Below, in pieces: positions 11,250 to 21,904 of a DNA stretch of 64,000 nt. The translations under genes were made by a program, and so were the position numbers. Where the stretch lies: contig JAAONU010000006.1 in the NCBI GenBank assembly GCA_012932295.1, positions 30,902,882 through 30,966,881 on the forward strand, written 5' to 3'. The DNA comes from Cyclina sinensis (lineage: Eukaryota > Mollusca > Bivalvia > Venerida > Veneridae). Numbering within the stretch: position 1 is the stretch's first letter; every line of letters begins with the position of its first letter. The notes under the pieces were generated by a model. That model ran no database searches. It saw only the letters and a list, made by a program, of their open reading frames with translations, and was not told the origin of the DNA.

Positions 11250-13263
11250 CAAGGGCACCGCTGGGCGGAGCATTATATGCCCGAAGGGTGTTTCCTCTAA
11301 GATGCATTTGTGATAGGGAGGAAACCTTAGGCTTTAAAATTAAATGATTTGCTTTAAATTTTGATTTTTTTACCTTGACATACTGACCCCAAAATCAATA
11401 GGGGTCATTCACTCAATATGTGCAACAATTATATGAATTTTGAAGTCTCTAAGAAAAATTGGTTGTTGAGTTACAGAGTGTAAATGATTCTAATCATTTT
11501 TGGTCACTGTGACCTTGACCTTTCTTATACTGACACAAAAATGTATAGGGGTCATCCGATCATTGTGTGCAATCATGATATAAAGTTTGAAATCTCTATA
11601 ACAAATGATTGTCAAATTACAGGGCGGAACCTTTCTAATACTGACCCCAAAATTAATAGGGGTCATTCACTCAATGTGTGCATCAATTACATGAATTTTG
11701 AAGTCTCTAAGCAAATGGTTATCAAGCAGCAGAGTGTAAATGATTCTAAACATTTAGGTCACTTTGACCCTGACTCTGACCTTTGATACACTGACCCCAA
11801 AATGTATAGGGGTCATCCGCTCAATGTGTGCAATCTTGATATAAAGTTTGAAGTCTGTATAACACATGACTGTCAAGTCACATGGCGGAAACGGTTTTAA
11901 ATGTTAAGGTCACTGTGACCTTAACCTTTGACATACTGACCCCAAAATCAGCAGGCGTCATTCACTCAATATGTGCAACCATTATATGAATTTTGAAGTC
12001 TGTAAGAAAAATGGTTGTTGAGTTACAGAATGTATATGATTCTAATCATTTAGGTTACTGTGACCTTGACCTTTCTTATACTGACCCAAAAATATATAAG
12101 AGTCATCAATGCAATATGTGCAATCATGAAATGAAGTTTGAAGTCTCTACAACGAATGATTGTCAAGCTACATGGTGGAAATGGTTTTCAATGTTAAGGT
12201 CTATGTGACCTTGACCTTTGACCTACTGACCCCAAAATCAATAGAGGTCATCCACTCAATGTGTGCAACCACTATATGGATTTTGAAGTCTATATGACAA
12301 ATGGTTGTCGAGTTACTGAGTGAAAATGTTTCTAAATATTTAAATCACTGTGACCTTGACCTTTGACATACAGACCCCAAAATGTATAGGTTCATCCACT
12401 CAATGTGTTTAATTATGATATAAAGTTTGAAGTCTCTATAACAAATGTTTGTCAAGTTACATTGCGGAATTGGTTTTCAATGTAAAGGTCACTGTGACCT
12501 TGACCTTTGACCTACTGATCCCAAAATCATCAGGGATTATTCACTTTATGTTTGCAACCATTACATGAATTTTGAAATCTCTGTGACAAATGGTTGTCGA
12601 GTTACAGCGTGTATACGATTCTACACATTTAGGTGATTGTGACCTTGACCTTTGACATACTGACCCTAAAATGTAAAGGTGTCATCCACTCAATGTGTGC
12701 AATCATGATATAAAGTTTGAAGTCTTTACAACAAATTACTGTCAAGTTACATCTCGGAAATGGTTTTCAATGTTAAGGTCTATATGACCTTGACCTTTTA
12801 GCTAATGACCCCAAAATCGAAAGGGGTCATTCAATCAACGTGTGCAACCATTACATGAATTTTAAGTCTCTAAGACAAATGGTTGTCGAGTTACTGAGTG
12901 TTAATGATTCTACACATTTCGGTCACTGTGACATTGACCTTTGACATACTGACCCCAAAATGTATAGGGGTCATCCATTTAATGTGTGGAATCAAAATTC
13001 AAAGTTTGAAGTCTCTATAACAAATGATTGTCAAGTTACATGGTGGAAATGGTTTTCAATGTTAAGGTCTGTGTGACCTTGACCTTTGAGCTACTGACTC
13101 CAAAATCAATAGGGGTCATCCACTCAATATGGACAATAATCACATAAAGGTAAAAGACTGTAGGCCAAAAAGTACTCAAGTTATCCTCCGGAAACCAAAT
13201 TGCTAACGGACGGACGGACGCCCTGGACCATAACATAATATGCCCCCTTCGGGCATATAAAAA
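11250..13263. mobile_element. Inverted-repeat-bounded tandem-core element (pearl-like), 13 alternating monomers
   Basis: The ends are inverted copies: TATATGCCCGAAGGGTG at 11274-11290 and CCCCTTCGGGCATATA at about 13244-13259. Between them about 13 monomers of roughly 145 bp begin with GACCCCAAAAT near 11386, 11530, 11642, 11793, 11937, 12083, 12227, 12372, 12516, 12661, 12807, 12950 and 13095. They alternate strictly between an A type (CCCAAAATCAATAGG, GGTTGTCGAGTTACAGAGTG) and a B type (CCCAAAATGTATAGG, GATTGTCAAGTTACATGGCGG). Most junctions carry GTGACCTTGACCTTTGAC. The right end has GGACGGACGGACG before the hairpin. Bivalve pearl elements have a tandem core of similar unit length, so pearl-like is my inference. 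No protein is encoded. Confidence 0.75.
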
Positions 13264-13673
13264 GAGACTATGAATAAAAATATGAAACGATGAAATGAAA
13301 ATAATAAAATAAAAGTATAAACAGTAATGTATTTGTATCACATCAAGACTTGCTTAGTGAGTGTACTATCAAATTTCCGCAAGCCCAAAATTCAGTGAAT
13401 TTTCAAGGGACATGAATTACATTTTCAGAAGCTTTGGCTGTATAGTTGTAATCTTCAGCAACTTACCTAGCAGCAAAGAACCAAAATGAATGATTGATAA
13501 ATTTTCAGATCGTAAATAACACAGATAAATCATCAAATCTTCAAAGCACTTAAGAATTACTTTAGCTTCACTTTCGGTTTGCTTCCTAACAAACTTCCTA
13601 GTTTTCAAAACAGAGTAACGACATATATTTAAAAAAGGTATGAATCCAGTGTTGCACTAAGGATTAATTACCC
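13264..13673. other. No recognised feature
   Basis: AT-rich spacer downstream (on the minus strand) of the TRIM-like gene. It may include 3' flanking sequence of that gene; nothing else is recognised. Confidence 0.4.
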
Positions 13674-13679
13674 TTTATT
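13674..13679 (-). terminator. Candidate polyadenylation signal AATAAA for the TRIM-like gene
   Basis: AATAAA on the minus strand about 240 nt past the stop codon at 13919. Position fits a 3' UTR, but no transcript evidence is available. Confidence 0.45.
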
Positions 13680-13918
13680 TCCTTGTTTATCTCCAAAGAA
13701 TAGAGGAGTTTACAACATGCAGACATTATATAAATTATGTAAACACTGAAATGCTATGTAGCCTCCATTTTCATTGGCTGATAACAGTTACATCACCTAA
13801 TAAAAACTTACGACATACCAGATTACGGGCCGTGTGTAATTTGACAAGCCCGATGTATTTGATACTACTGTCAGTAGACCAGCACATATATTGAAATACC
13901 AGGAGATTTACCTACAGG

Positions 13919-16107
13919 TTAACATGTATTGATTATATCATATACTACTATTTTATCATCATCAAATTCATCATCATCTTCATCATCTTGTGCTACAACC
14001 AGTTTTGACATTTGTTTATTACAACAAACTGCCTTACTGAAACCAGAACTTTTTATCACCTCGCCTATCAGTTCCCCATTTAGTCCAAACTGTAGCACAA
14101 TCTTGGATTTATAGCCACATACAAGCAGGCTGCCATTACCTGTAAGGAAACAACCACAAGCTCCATTTAACTGTGAACCACTAACTTTTCCAACAACTTT
14201 TCCATAATTGTCTAGTACAATCAGTCCATTATTCAAGTCAGTTACATAAATCCTTGTTCCATCCTCATTGACAGCTAGACTGTAGATATCAGAGAACATT
14301 TCCTGACCTGACTGGTCCTTAGTAAACTGCTTCAGCTTCTGTCCTGATATGGTGTATATATACACTGATTTATCCAAGTCTGAAATGTATAAGTTACCTC
14401 CAGTATGTGCCAGACCATAGCACTTAAAATTTGTGGTGATTTTGTTACTTGTAGTCATTCTTTTACTCACATTTATGAAGGTAACTTGTTTGTTATCTGG
14501 CAAACATACAGCAACCTGCTGCATATTAATGGGACAAACTTGCCAAGGCGTTTCAGGTAATTCACAGTAGTCTGTGACAGTGAATGTAGAACTCTCTAAA
14601 CGTTTTAAGTTTTTGTTCAATTGATCAGACAGTATTAGTGTTCCATCCTCCATTATACAGGCGCTGACAATATTACAGCGCCATTTGTCTGACTTAACTT
14701 TAACAGAATATGAATGACTTTTCTTTACCTGTAATAGTGATTCTCTCTGTTCAGTGGGATCCGGTTTTCTCTCTCTGTCTGTTTGTTGTCTCTCATCTTT
14801 ATCAGAGGCTTTATATTCTGTGTTACTTTTTTGTCTCACCTTTCCCAAAACATTCATTTCTTGTAGAAGTGCCAGTATTCTATGTTCTGCTATGAACTCT
14901 GTATCTTCTGTTTGGATAAGTGTCTGGTTTACTTCCAGGCATTTTGCAGCACTTCTTAACACTCTATCTCCCTTTTTAGCATTTACAAAATCTTGTGACA
15001 CATTTTTACCAATGGCTGTTATCTTGTCTTGGGCTGACGACACATTGTCTGTCATTGTATGTAACAGTTTTATTGTTTCTTCTATCTTATTGATCAGGCT
15101 TTTGTATTTGTTTTCTACTTCAGTCAAAGAATTTTGCTCTAGCTCATCAAGTCTGTCATTGATTTCTTTTCTAAACTTTCTGATATCTTCTAATGACTCT
15201 GCTTTCATTGTCAGAAGCCATTTCTTTTTATATTGAAGATCTTTTTGATTGACTATCAGAGTGGAGAAAGTTGACAACAAGTACCCTCTTATTTCCGTAG
15301 CACTTGATTCATTTTTATTGTTTTGAACAAAGTCAGGAATGTAGAAAATGTCAGGGCAACACCTGAAATGTGATGGATGTTTTTAAAAACATGTCTCAGT
15401 AGAATATGTTTAATGACCGAACACAGCTGCAACAAAATTGGCACCAAGTCTATAACTTTTGAAAGTTTACATGTCTATGATTTCAGTTGGTTCTATGAGT
15501 AAACTTTAAGGTTATGAATGAATTGTAGATTCTCAAAAATTACTTAAAAATGTTGAAATAATACAAAGAAAAACTTATCACTGTAACAGAGTGATATGCT
15601 CTTCATTTTCTGTAATTTACATTATCTTGGATATGTATCTGAGGCAGAACAGGGGGTATGTCTATGTTGGAAGAATCTTTAAATGTGGCATTTCAAAATT
15701 AGTTTCTAAAACATGTATTGAATTTTGTACCTGTGATCTATTGCAATACATGTACCACAGCCAACATCATCATGGTTTTGACAGTACATATCAATATAAT
15801 GATGTCTGTGTAGATCACATTTTTCCGTGGGTGCTGGGGGCTGTTCCTTGGGGCTGGACACTGGTTTTACTGAAGATCGTATTTTGATTGAACCACTTGG
15901 GAAATCAGCTTTATCAAGAATCGTGTGCGTTGTCAGTACTGAAAATATTGAATGTATTTCGACGCATGTCGAACAATAGTAGTCATTACATTCTAAACAA
16001 TATTTCTCAGCTTCCTTAGTTTTACCGCGACGAGCACAGACACTACATAATAAATCTAATGTTTCACCAGATTTAATTTTTATATTTACACTTCCTTCGA
16101 ATGCCAT
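13919..16107 (-). CDS. RING-less TRIM-like protein: two B-boxes, coiled coil, beta-propeller
   Basis: Exon 1 is 16107-15731 (377 nt) and exon 2 is 15362-13919 (1444 nt). The intron 15730-15363 has GT at 15730-15729 and AG at 15364-15363. The joined length is 1821 nt, an exact 606 codons plus stop, and the join restores DHRCC, the end of a B-box. B-box 1 is at residues 21-61 (C21, C24, C37, C40, C45, C48, H52, H61). B-box 2 is at about 97-128 (C97, H100, C109, H112, C117, C120, H125). A coiled coil runs about 178-248, then a charged linker. Residues 350-600 hold repeats such as LAVNEDGTRIYVTDLNNGL and YGLAHTGGNLYISDLD, typical of the NHL-like propeller of TRIM2/3/45/56/71 relatives. No RING finger is present, so ubiquitin ligase activity cannot be assumed. 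An acidic microsatellite-coded tract (DDEDDDEFDDD) lies in the last blade. Such genes are strongly expanded in bivalves. No upstream ATG in frame extends exon 1. Confidence 0.88.
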
Positions 16108-16330
16108 ATTGTATTGCAAATTATCCCAACTTTCTTTTTCAGTTTTCTGATACCTGATAGTCCAATGTTCTACTGGATGAATTTATTATTACTTCAAAAC
16201 ATTAAAACTTTCAATTTAATTCACATGTCTATGTACATTGAAAAATGAAAATTTCTGTCATTTATATTCTAATCATCGTAATGATAAAATTACAGAATAA
16301 ACACTGCTTTGCATTATGGGTATTTGTTGG

Positions 16331-16360
16331 TGAGGGGAAAATCCCGGGATCCGGTTAGAA
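16331..16360. repeat. Lone MITE end
   Basis: GGTGAGGGGAAAATCCCGGG at about 16331-16350, then ATCCGG, differs by one base from the inverted ends of the 519-bp MITE at 55713. No partner end is found nearby, so this is a solitary remnant. Confidence 0.6.
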
Positions 16361-16378
16361 ACTTTCTGACACAAGCAT

Positions 16379-17735
16379 TTTAGCTCACCTGAACTTATGC
16401 TCAGGGTGAGCTATTGTTATCACTGAATGACCGTCGTCCTGCCTCCTGCCTGTCGTCTGTCCACATTTACCTTGGTAACACTCTACATGTCACATTTAAC
16501 ACCCAATAATTCTGCAAGGTCTTAATGAAGTTGTTCAGAAATTTCGCCTTGGTATCCTCAACGAGTTGGAAACCGAGTCATTTAGGACTAGAAACTTTCT
16601 TAACGAGGCCATATTTTGTAGTCAGTTATCATGATTTACAAAGTCTTTGTGTTAGTGATTACTGAAAGCAATTAATTGTGTTAGTGATTACTAAAATGTT
16701 TCTGTTGATAGTATCAAGATAAAAGTATACTTGAATACGAGTCGAGTCACTAGGTCACTGGTTTAAATCAATAGAAAATCTTGTAAACACTATAGAAGTG
16801 ACGTTTGTCGGTCAAATGTTTTTGTTGATGATTTCTAGCAATCGTAACAACTCGGCTTTTTCTGACAACTTCGTAAAAAGACTGATTGAAGTCGCCCGAG
16901 GTGTTCCGATTGGATTTTTTGGTCTCTTTGGGTCAAAAAGTAGGTCACTGGCTTTAATCAAACAAAAGCCTCTAAACACTCTTGAAGTCTAAGTTTAAAA
17001 TTTCTGTGAAAATGTTTGTGTTAATAATGTCTAGATAACATCTAAATATGAGACATCTGTGGTCAATTACTAGAACACTGGCTTAAATCAATATAGAAGT
17101 TATGTTTTGAATTCAGAAACGATTTTTAGATCACCTGACCTGCTCTTTTGTCCGTTGTCCACACTTAACTTCAAACGACATCTTTTTTGGGCAAGTGGCA
17201 ATAAACCTTAACAGGAATGATCCTTGTGAGGTCATCTTTCAACATTATATATAAAATAGAATTCCACGCAAAAGACTGGTTGCCATGGCAAACTGAAACT
17301 AAAAACTTTAAAAAAAAAATCTTCTTGACTGAAACCACAAGGCCTAGAGCAAAGATATTTTGTTTTTAATAACATCTGGTAGACCTCTATCAAAATTATA
17401 TAAGCCATGGCTCCGGGGTCATAATTGGCCCCACCTGAGAAGTCAGTTCAGTTTGCATCGACTTTTACAGGAAAAACTTTAGAAATTTTGTCTGAAAGTA
17501 CAAGGCCTAGAACTTAGATATTTGGTTTGTATTATTATCTTATGGGCCTCTACCAAAATCGTATAAAATATTGCACTGTGGTCAGGACTGGCCCATCCCA
17601 AGAGGTCACTTCATTTTGTGTAGATTTTCATATGAAAAGCATCCAAAATCTTCTCCTCTAAAGTCATAACGACAATTGCAATAAAACTTCGCAGGAATGT
17701 TCTAGGCACAGGTGCTAGTATCAGATTGGTAAACA
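16379..17735 (-). repeat. Degenerate repeat elements, reverse orientation
   Basis: At 16379-16412 a hairpin (GCTCACCTGAAC...CAGGGTGAGC) is the reverse complement of the right-end hairpin seen at about 29420-29447 in another element. A similar end (TAGATCACCTGACC) occurs near 17128. The interior has diverged repeats (CACTGGCTTAAATCA, GACTAGAAACTTTC) with no coding potential. Exact boundaries are uncertain. Confidence 0.5.
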
Positions 17736-18339
17736 AGAGCCACCGCAAGCGGGGACCACGCTCGACTTTTTTCTATTTCCAAAGGCAAACGCATCAGAGG
17801 AAGCACATTGTGGCGAAGGGATTTCAAATGAAACATCATCTGGAAATATAATTATACATAACAAAGTTATGGCCAATTTTAGCAGCATTCAGAAATTTTA
17901 CCTTAAAGGTCTAGGTCAAGTTCAGTTTAACCTTCTCTGGAGGTATTGTCTAAAAAGTAGTTATGTCCAAGCATGAAGACACTACATCCATTAACAACAA
18001 AGATATAGCCAAGTTAAGTAATGTCAAGGTCATTTAAAGGTCAAGGTAATGCTTGAATTGTTTAACACGTTTCTTTTATTCTCAGTGTTGTTTTGTCCTT
18101 GTATAGATCAAATCCGTCCATAAAACCAGAAGTTTGGCTATTTTAGCAAAATGCAATAATTAGAAATTTGACTGTAAAGGTCATTTAAAGGTTAAGGTCA
18201 TACTTGAATAATTTAACATGTAGGTTTTGTCATAAGCCTTGTTTTGTCCAAGTATTAATAAACAAGAGGGCCAATGGCCCTAAAGCACTAACCTTGGTTC
18301 AAAGATGAATGAAATTTTTATGAATGTAATGACGCATAT

Positions 18340-19432
18340 CACAGAAATGGACCAATACAATTTCATTGCCATAGCTCCAAAAACAAAAAGGAGGTCAGTA
18401 GGTCAAAATATAGGTCATGAGATGACATTTTTGAAATCCGAACGAAAAGCTGTACACAGTCCGAATTTCATTGCCGTAGCTTTAAAACAAAAAAGTAGGT
18501 CAGTAGGTCAAAAATATAGGTCATGCTATGACGTTTTTGAAATCTGAACAAAAACTGTATACATGGTCAAAATTTCACTGCCATACCTCCAAAAACAAAA
18601 AGCAGGTCAGCAGGTCAAAAATATAGGTCATGCGATGACATTTTTGTAATTGGAACGAAAAACTGTGCACATAGTCCAAATTTCATTGCTGTAGCTAAAA
18701 AACAAAAAAGTAGGTCAGTAGGTCAAAAATATAGGTCATGCTATGACTTTTTTGAAATTGGAACAAAAAACTATGTACATGGTCCAAATTTCATTGCCAT
18801 AGCCCGAAAAACAAAAAGTAGGTCAGTAGGTCAAAAAAATAGGTCATGCGATGACATTTTTGAAATCAGAAAGAAAAACTGTGCACACGGTCCAAATTTC
18901 ATTGCTGTAGCTAAAAAACAAAAAAAAAATAGGTCAGTAGGTCAAAAATATAGGTCATGCTATGACATTTTTTAAATTGGAGCAAAAAACTGTGTACATG
19001 GTCCATATTTCATTGCCATAGCTCCAAAAACAAAAAGTAGGTCAGTAGATCAAAAATATAGGTCTTGACATGACATTTTCGAATTCGAAACGAGAAACTG
19101 TGCACACAGTTTAAATTTCATTGCCACAGCTCCAAAAACAAAATGTATGTCAGTAGGTCAAAAATATAGGTCATGCGATGACATTTCTGAAATTGAAACG
19201 AAAAACTGTGCACACAGTCCAAATTTCATTGCTATAGCTAAAAAACAAAAAAAATAGGTCAGTAGGTCAAAAATATAGGTCATGCTATGACGTTTTTGAA
19301 ATCGAAAGAAAAAACTGTATTCAAGGTCCAAATTTCATTGCCATAGCTCCAAAAACAATAAGTAAGTCAGTAGGTCAAAAATATAGGTCATGCGATGACA
19401 TTTTTAAAATCGAAACGAAAAAGTGTTGTTTT
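18340..19432. repeat. 108-bp tandem array, ten units, mostly alternating A/B dimers
   Basis: GGTCAGTAGGTCAAA (with small changes) recurs near 18393, 18497, 18604, 18712, 18819, 18930, 19038, 19148, 19255 and 19364. Unit type A has TCATGCGATGACATTT and CTGTGCACACAGTCC. Type B has TCATGCTATGAC and CTGTGTACATGGTCC. Types alternate except near units 7-8, where two A-type units are adjacent. The higher-order period is about 216 bp. Confidence 0.85.
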
Positions 19433-20079
19433 GTCTAAGTCTGATTCAAATCCAACCATAAATTACATAATTATGGCTAGTTTTAACAAAATTCAATGAT
19501 TTGACCTTGACCGTCAAGGTCATTGAAAGGTCGAGGTCAAACTTGAAATAATCATAATGTCGGATTTGTCACAACTGTTGTTTAGTTCAAGTTTGAATTA
19601 AATCTATAAATAAATGAGAAAGTTATGACAATTTAAGCAAAATTCAATCATCTGACCTTGACGGTCAAGGTAATTTTAAGGTCATGGTCAAATCTGAGTT
19701 ATTCAACATGATAGTTTTGTCCAAGTATAAATCAAATCCAACCATAAATACTAATGTTATGGTCAATTTTAGCAAAATTCAATGATTTGACCTTGAAGGT
19801 GAAGGTCATTTATGAGTCAAGGTCAAGTTTAGTCTGGTCAGCTTGAAGGTCTTCTCCAAAGGGTTGTTGTGTCCAAGAATTAAGGGAAACCACCTACTAA
19901 TAATAAAGATATGGTCAATTTTAGCAAAATTCAATATTTTGACCTTGAATATGAAGGTCATTTAAGAGTCAAGGTCAAGTTTAGTCTGGTCTTCTTGAAG
20001 GTCTTGTCAAAAGAGTTGTTGTGTCCAAGTATGAAGATAATCCATCAAGGAATAAAAAAAATATGATCAATGTTAAAGT

Positions 20080-20136
20080 TTTCGGACGGGAACGGCAACG
20101 GCAATGGCAACGGCAACGGCAACGACAACGACACCA
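20080..20136. repeat. Hexanucleotide repeat (GGCAAC)n, imperfect
   Basis: GGGAACGGCAACGGCAATGG and further GGCAAC/GACAAC units, next to the right end of the composite element. No gene context. Confidence 0.8.
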
Positions 20137-20593
20137 TGACTATGACAATAACTCGATTTTTTTTTTCAAAAAAAGTCGAGCTAAAAACGTCGATTTGATC
20201 GAAAAAAAAATACTTTTTTTACTATAATTTAAGGTAAATTTCATTCAAAAAGTCATTTTAGATTTAAACGTCATAACTTAGGTTTTCCTCTACTGACCTA
20301 GATAAAATTAACATTTCCTGGAAACGTTTAAGTAATGTTCGTTCAAAATTTCACTTTGGTCAAACATTGACCGACTTACGCAACTGTAAACAAAATTTAG
20401 TAAATGAATGAAAAAAAGTAATTTTCTCAGCCGTCTTGGCAGTTACTGTAACAAAGATGTCGCTTTTAATTAGAAAAAAAATACTTAAATAGATTTGATG
20501 CTAAAATGCCTGTAAATATAATCGATATTTGAAAATGCACAGGAAATCGTGTGATATTATAAAAACACTAGATGGGTGTTCAGTGGAACACTT

Positions 20594-21904
20594 GTGTCGC
20601 CCTTGGGTACTCTGTTAGAATAACTAAAAAGGTAAACAAGAGCCTGCTGGAAAAGAATGCATGCTAGTCAAAGTACAACAATACCTGTCCACAGACAGCA
20701 TGCTCCACTTTTCTCAGTGCTGGATTAATTATAAGCCAAGTTAAACAAGAGGCCCAAGTGAATTAAAGTGTATTAAAATTTAAAAAAAAAAATGGGCCCG
20801 GTGGGGGGGGAGAGTAAAGTACCTTTGTTTTAAAAAAAAATAAAAAGCGGGGGGGGGGGGGAGTAAAAAAAATGGTTGGGGGGGGGGGGGGGGGTTTGAG
20901 GGTGAATGGGGAGTCAAGTACCTATGTATTAAAAAAAAAATTGGGCTGAGGGGTGGGGGGGACTGGTTTGGGGGGGGGGGGGGTTGAGGTAGGATGGGAA
21001 GTAAAGTACCTATGTTTTAAAATTAAAAAAAAAAAATGGGCCCGGGGGGGGGGACTGGTTTTTTTTGGGGGGGAGCGAATTCCCATGCAGAGGGGACGGT
21101 GGGTGGGGGGGAGTACTTACCCATCTCATGTCAGTTAATAATTTTTATTTCTAGGCTTAAGAAGTTTTTTTTCCTATATATAAGTATAAGCAAAATCAAG
21201 TGACCCCTGGGGGTGGGGCTAACTGTGACCCCAGGGACATGGGTACCAACAATCTTTGCAGGGGTCTTGCTGGTGATCAAGTATTCCAAGTTTGAATGGA
21301 ATATCCTTGACACTTTTTGAGACATGGAAATAAAGAAAAAGGTTAACCAAGAAATTTTAACTTGAAAAAGGGGCATAACATTGCAAAAATAAATTTGAGG
21401 GTTATCTGCCCTTGAGAAATGGTGTTGTCTTAAGTGATACAGTTGTAAGCATTACAAGTGGAAAGTTTGATGAAGACACATTAAGAAATGGCATAGTTAT
21501 AGCCAATGTTAAGTTTTCATGACAAAATCCAAGTACAAAAAGGGGCATAACTCTGTCAATTGTGACCTTGACCTATACATTTTGGCATCATCATGACCCT
21601 GTTGTCGTAAGCAATATAATTTGGAAGTTTGATGTTGAAATGTTAAAAAATGGCAAAGTTATTCCCAACGTTAAGTTTTCATGACAAATTCCATGTATAA
21701 AAAGGGGCATAACTCTGTCAAATGTGACCTTGACCTAGAAATTTTGGCATCAACCTGACCCTGTTGTCATAAGCAATACAATTTGAAAGTTTGATAAGAT
21801 AATGTTTAGAAATGGCAAAGTTATAGCCAACGTTAAGTTTTCGTGACGGACCGACGGACAAAGTAATCCCTATGTATCGCCTTTTCTTCGAAAGGGCGAC
21901 ACAA
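20594..21904. repeat. Repeat element with TGTCGCCCTT inverted ends and a 165-bp core
   Basis: TGTCGCCCTT near 20594 is inverted as AAGGGCGACA near 21893. The core units begin AAAAGGGGCATAACTCTGTC at about 21538 and 21701, with a diverged one near 21366; they carry TGTGACCTTGACCTA. The right end has GACGGACCGACGGAC and a hairpin. A poly-G tract block lies in its left half. Whether both ends belong to one element is uncertain. Confidence 0.45.
20770..21110. repeat. Poly-G / poly-A tandem block, G-quadruplex prone
   Basis: Four imperfect units pair an A-run and TGGGCCC with long G-runs (up to about 17 G near 20878-20895) and GTAAAGTACCTATGTTTT. The apparent open frame rich in G here is not a gene. 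Run lengths may be unreliable in the assembly. Confidence 0.8.

Larger units (their letters stand above)
17736..20195. mobile_element. Composite core-repeat element with CTCGACTTTTTT ends
   Basis: The left end AACAAGAGCCACCGCAAGCG is followed by CTCGACTTTTTT (about 17761). The right end has AAAAAAAGTCGAGC (20166-20181), its inverted partner. Inside are diverged units with GGTCAAGGTCA and a second element start (AACAAGAGGGCCAATGGCCC at 18262), after which the 108-bp array begins. It looks like one element nested in another. No protein is encoded. Confidence 0.55.

Noticed and set aside
11250..13263. CRISPR-like array
   Set aside because: Repeats are 145 bp with no unique spacers, in a eukaryotic element; not CRISPR.
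14754..15236. 160-codon plus-strand frame over the TRIM-like gene
   Set aside because: Antisense shadow of the coiled-coil exon; low-complexity serine/leucine composition and no protein match.
20953..21138. Glycine-rich open frame in the poly-G block
   Set aside because: Pure by-product of G-runs; no homology and no gene context.
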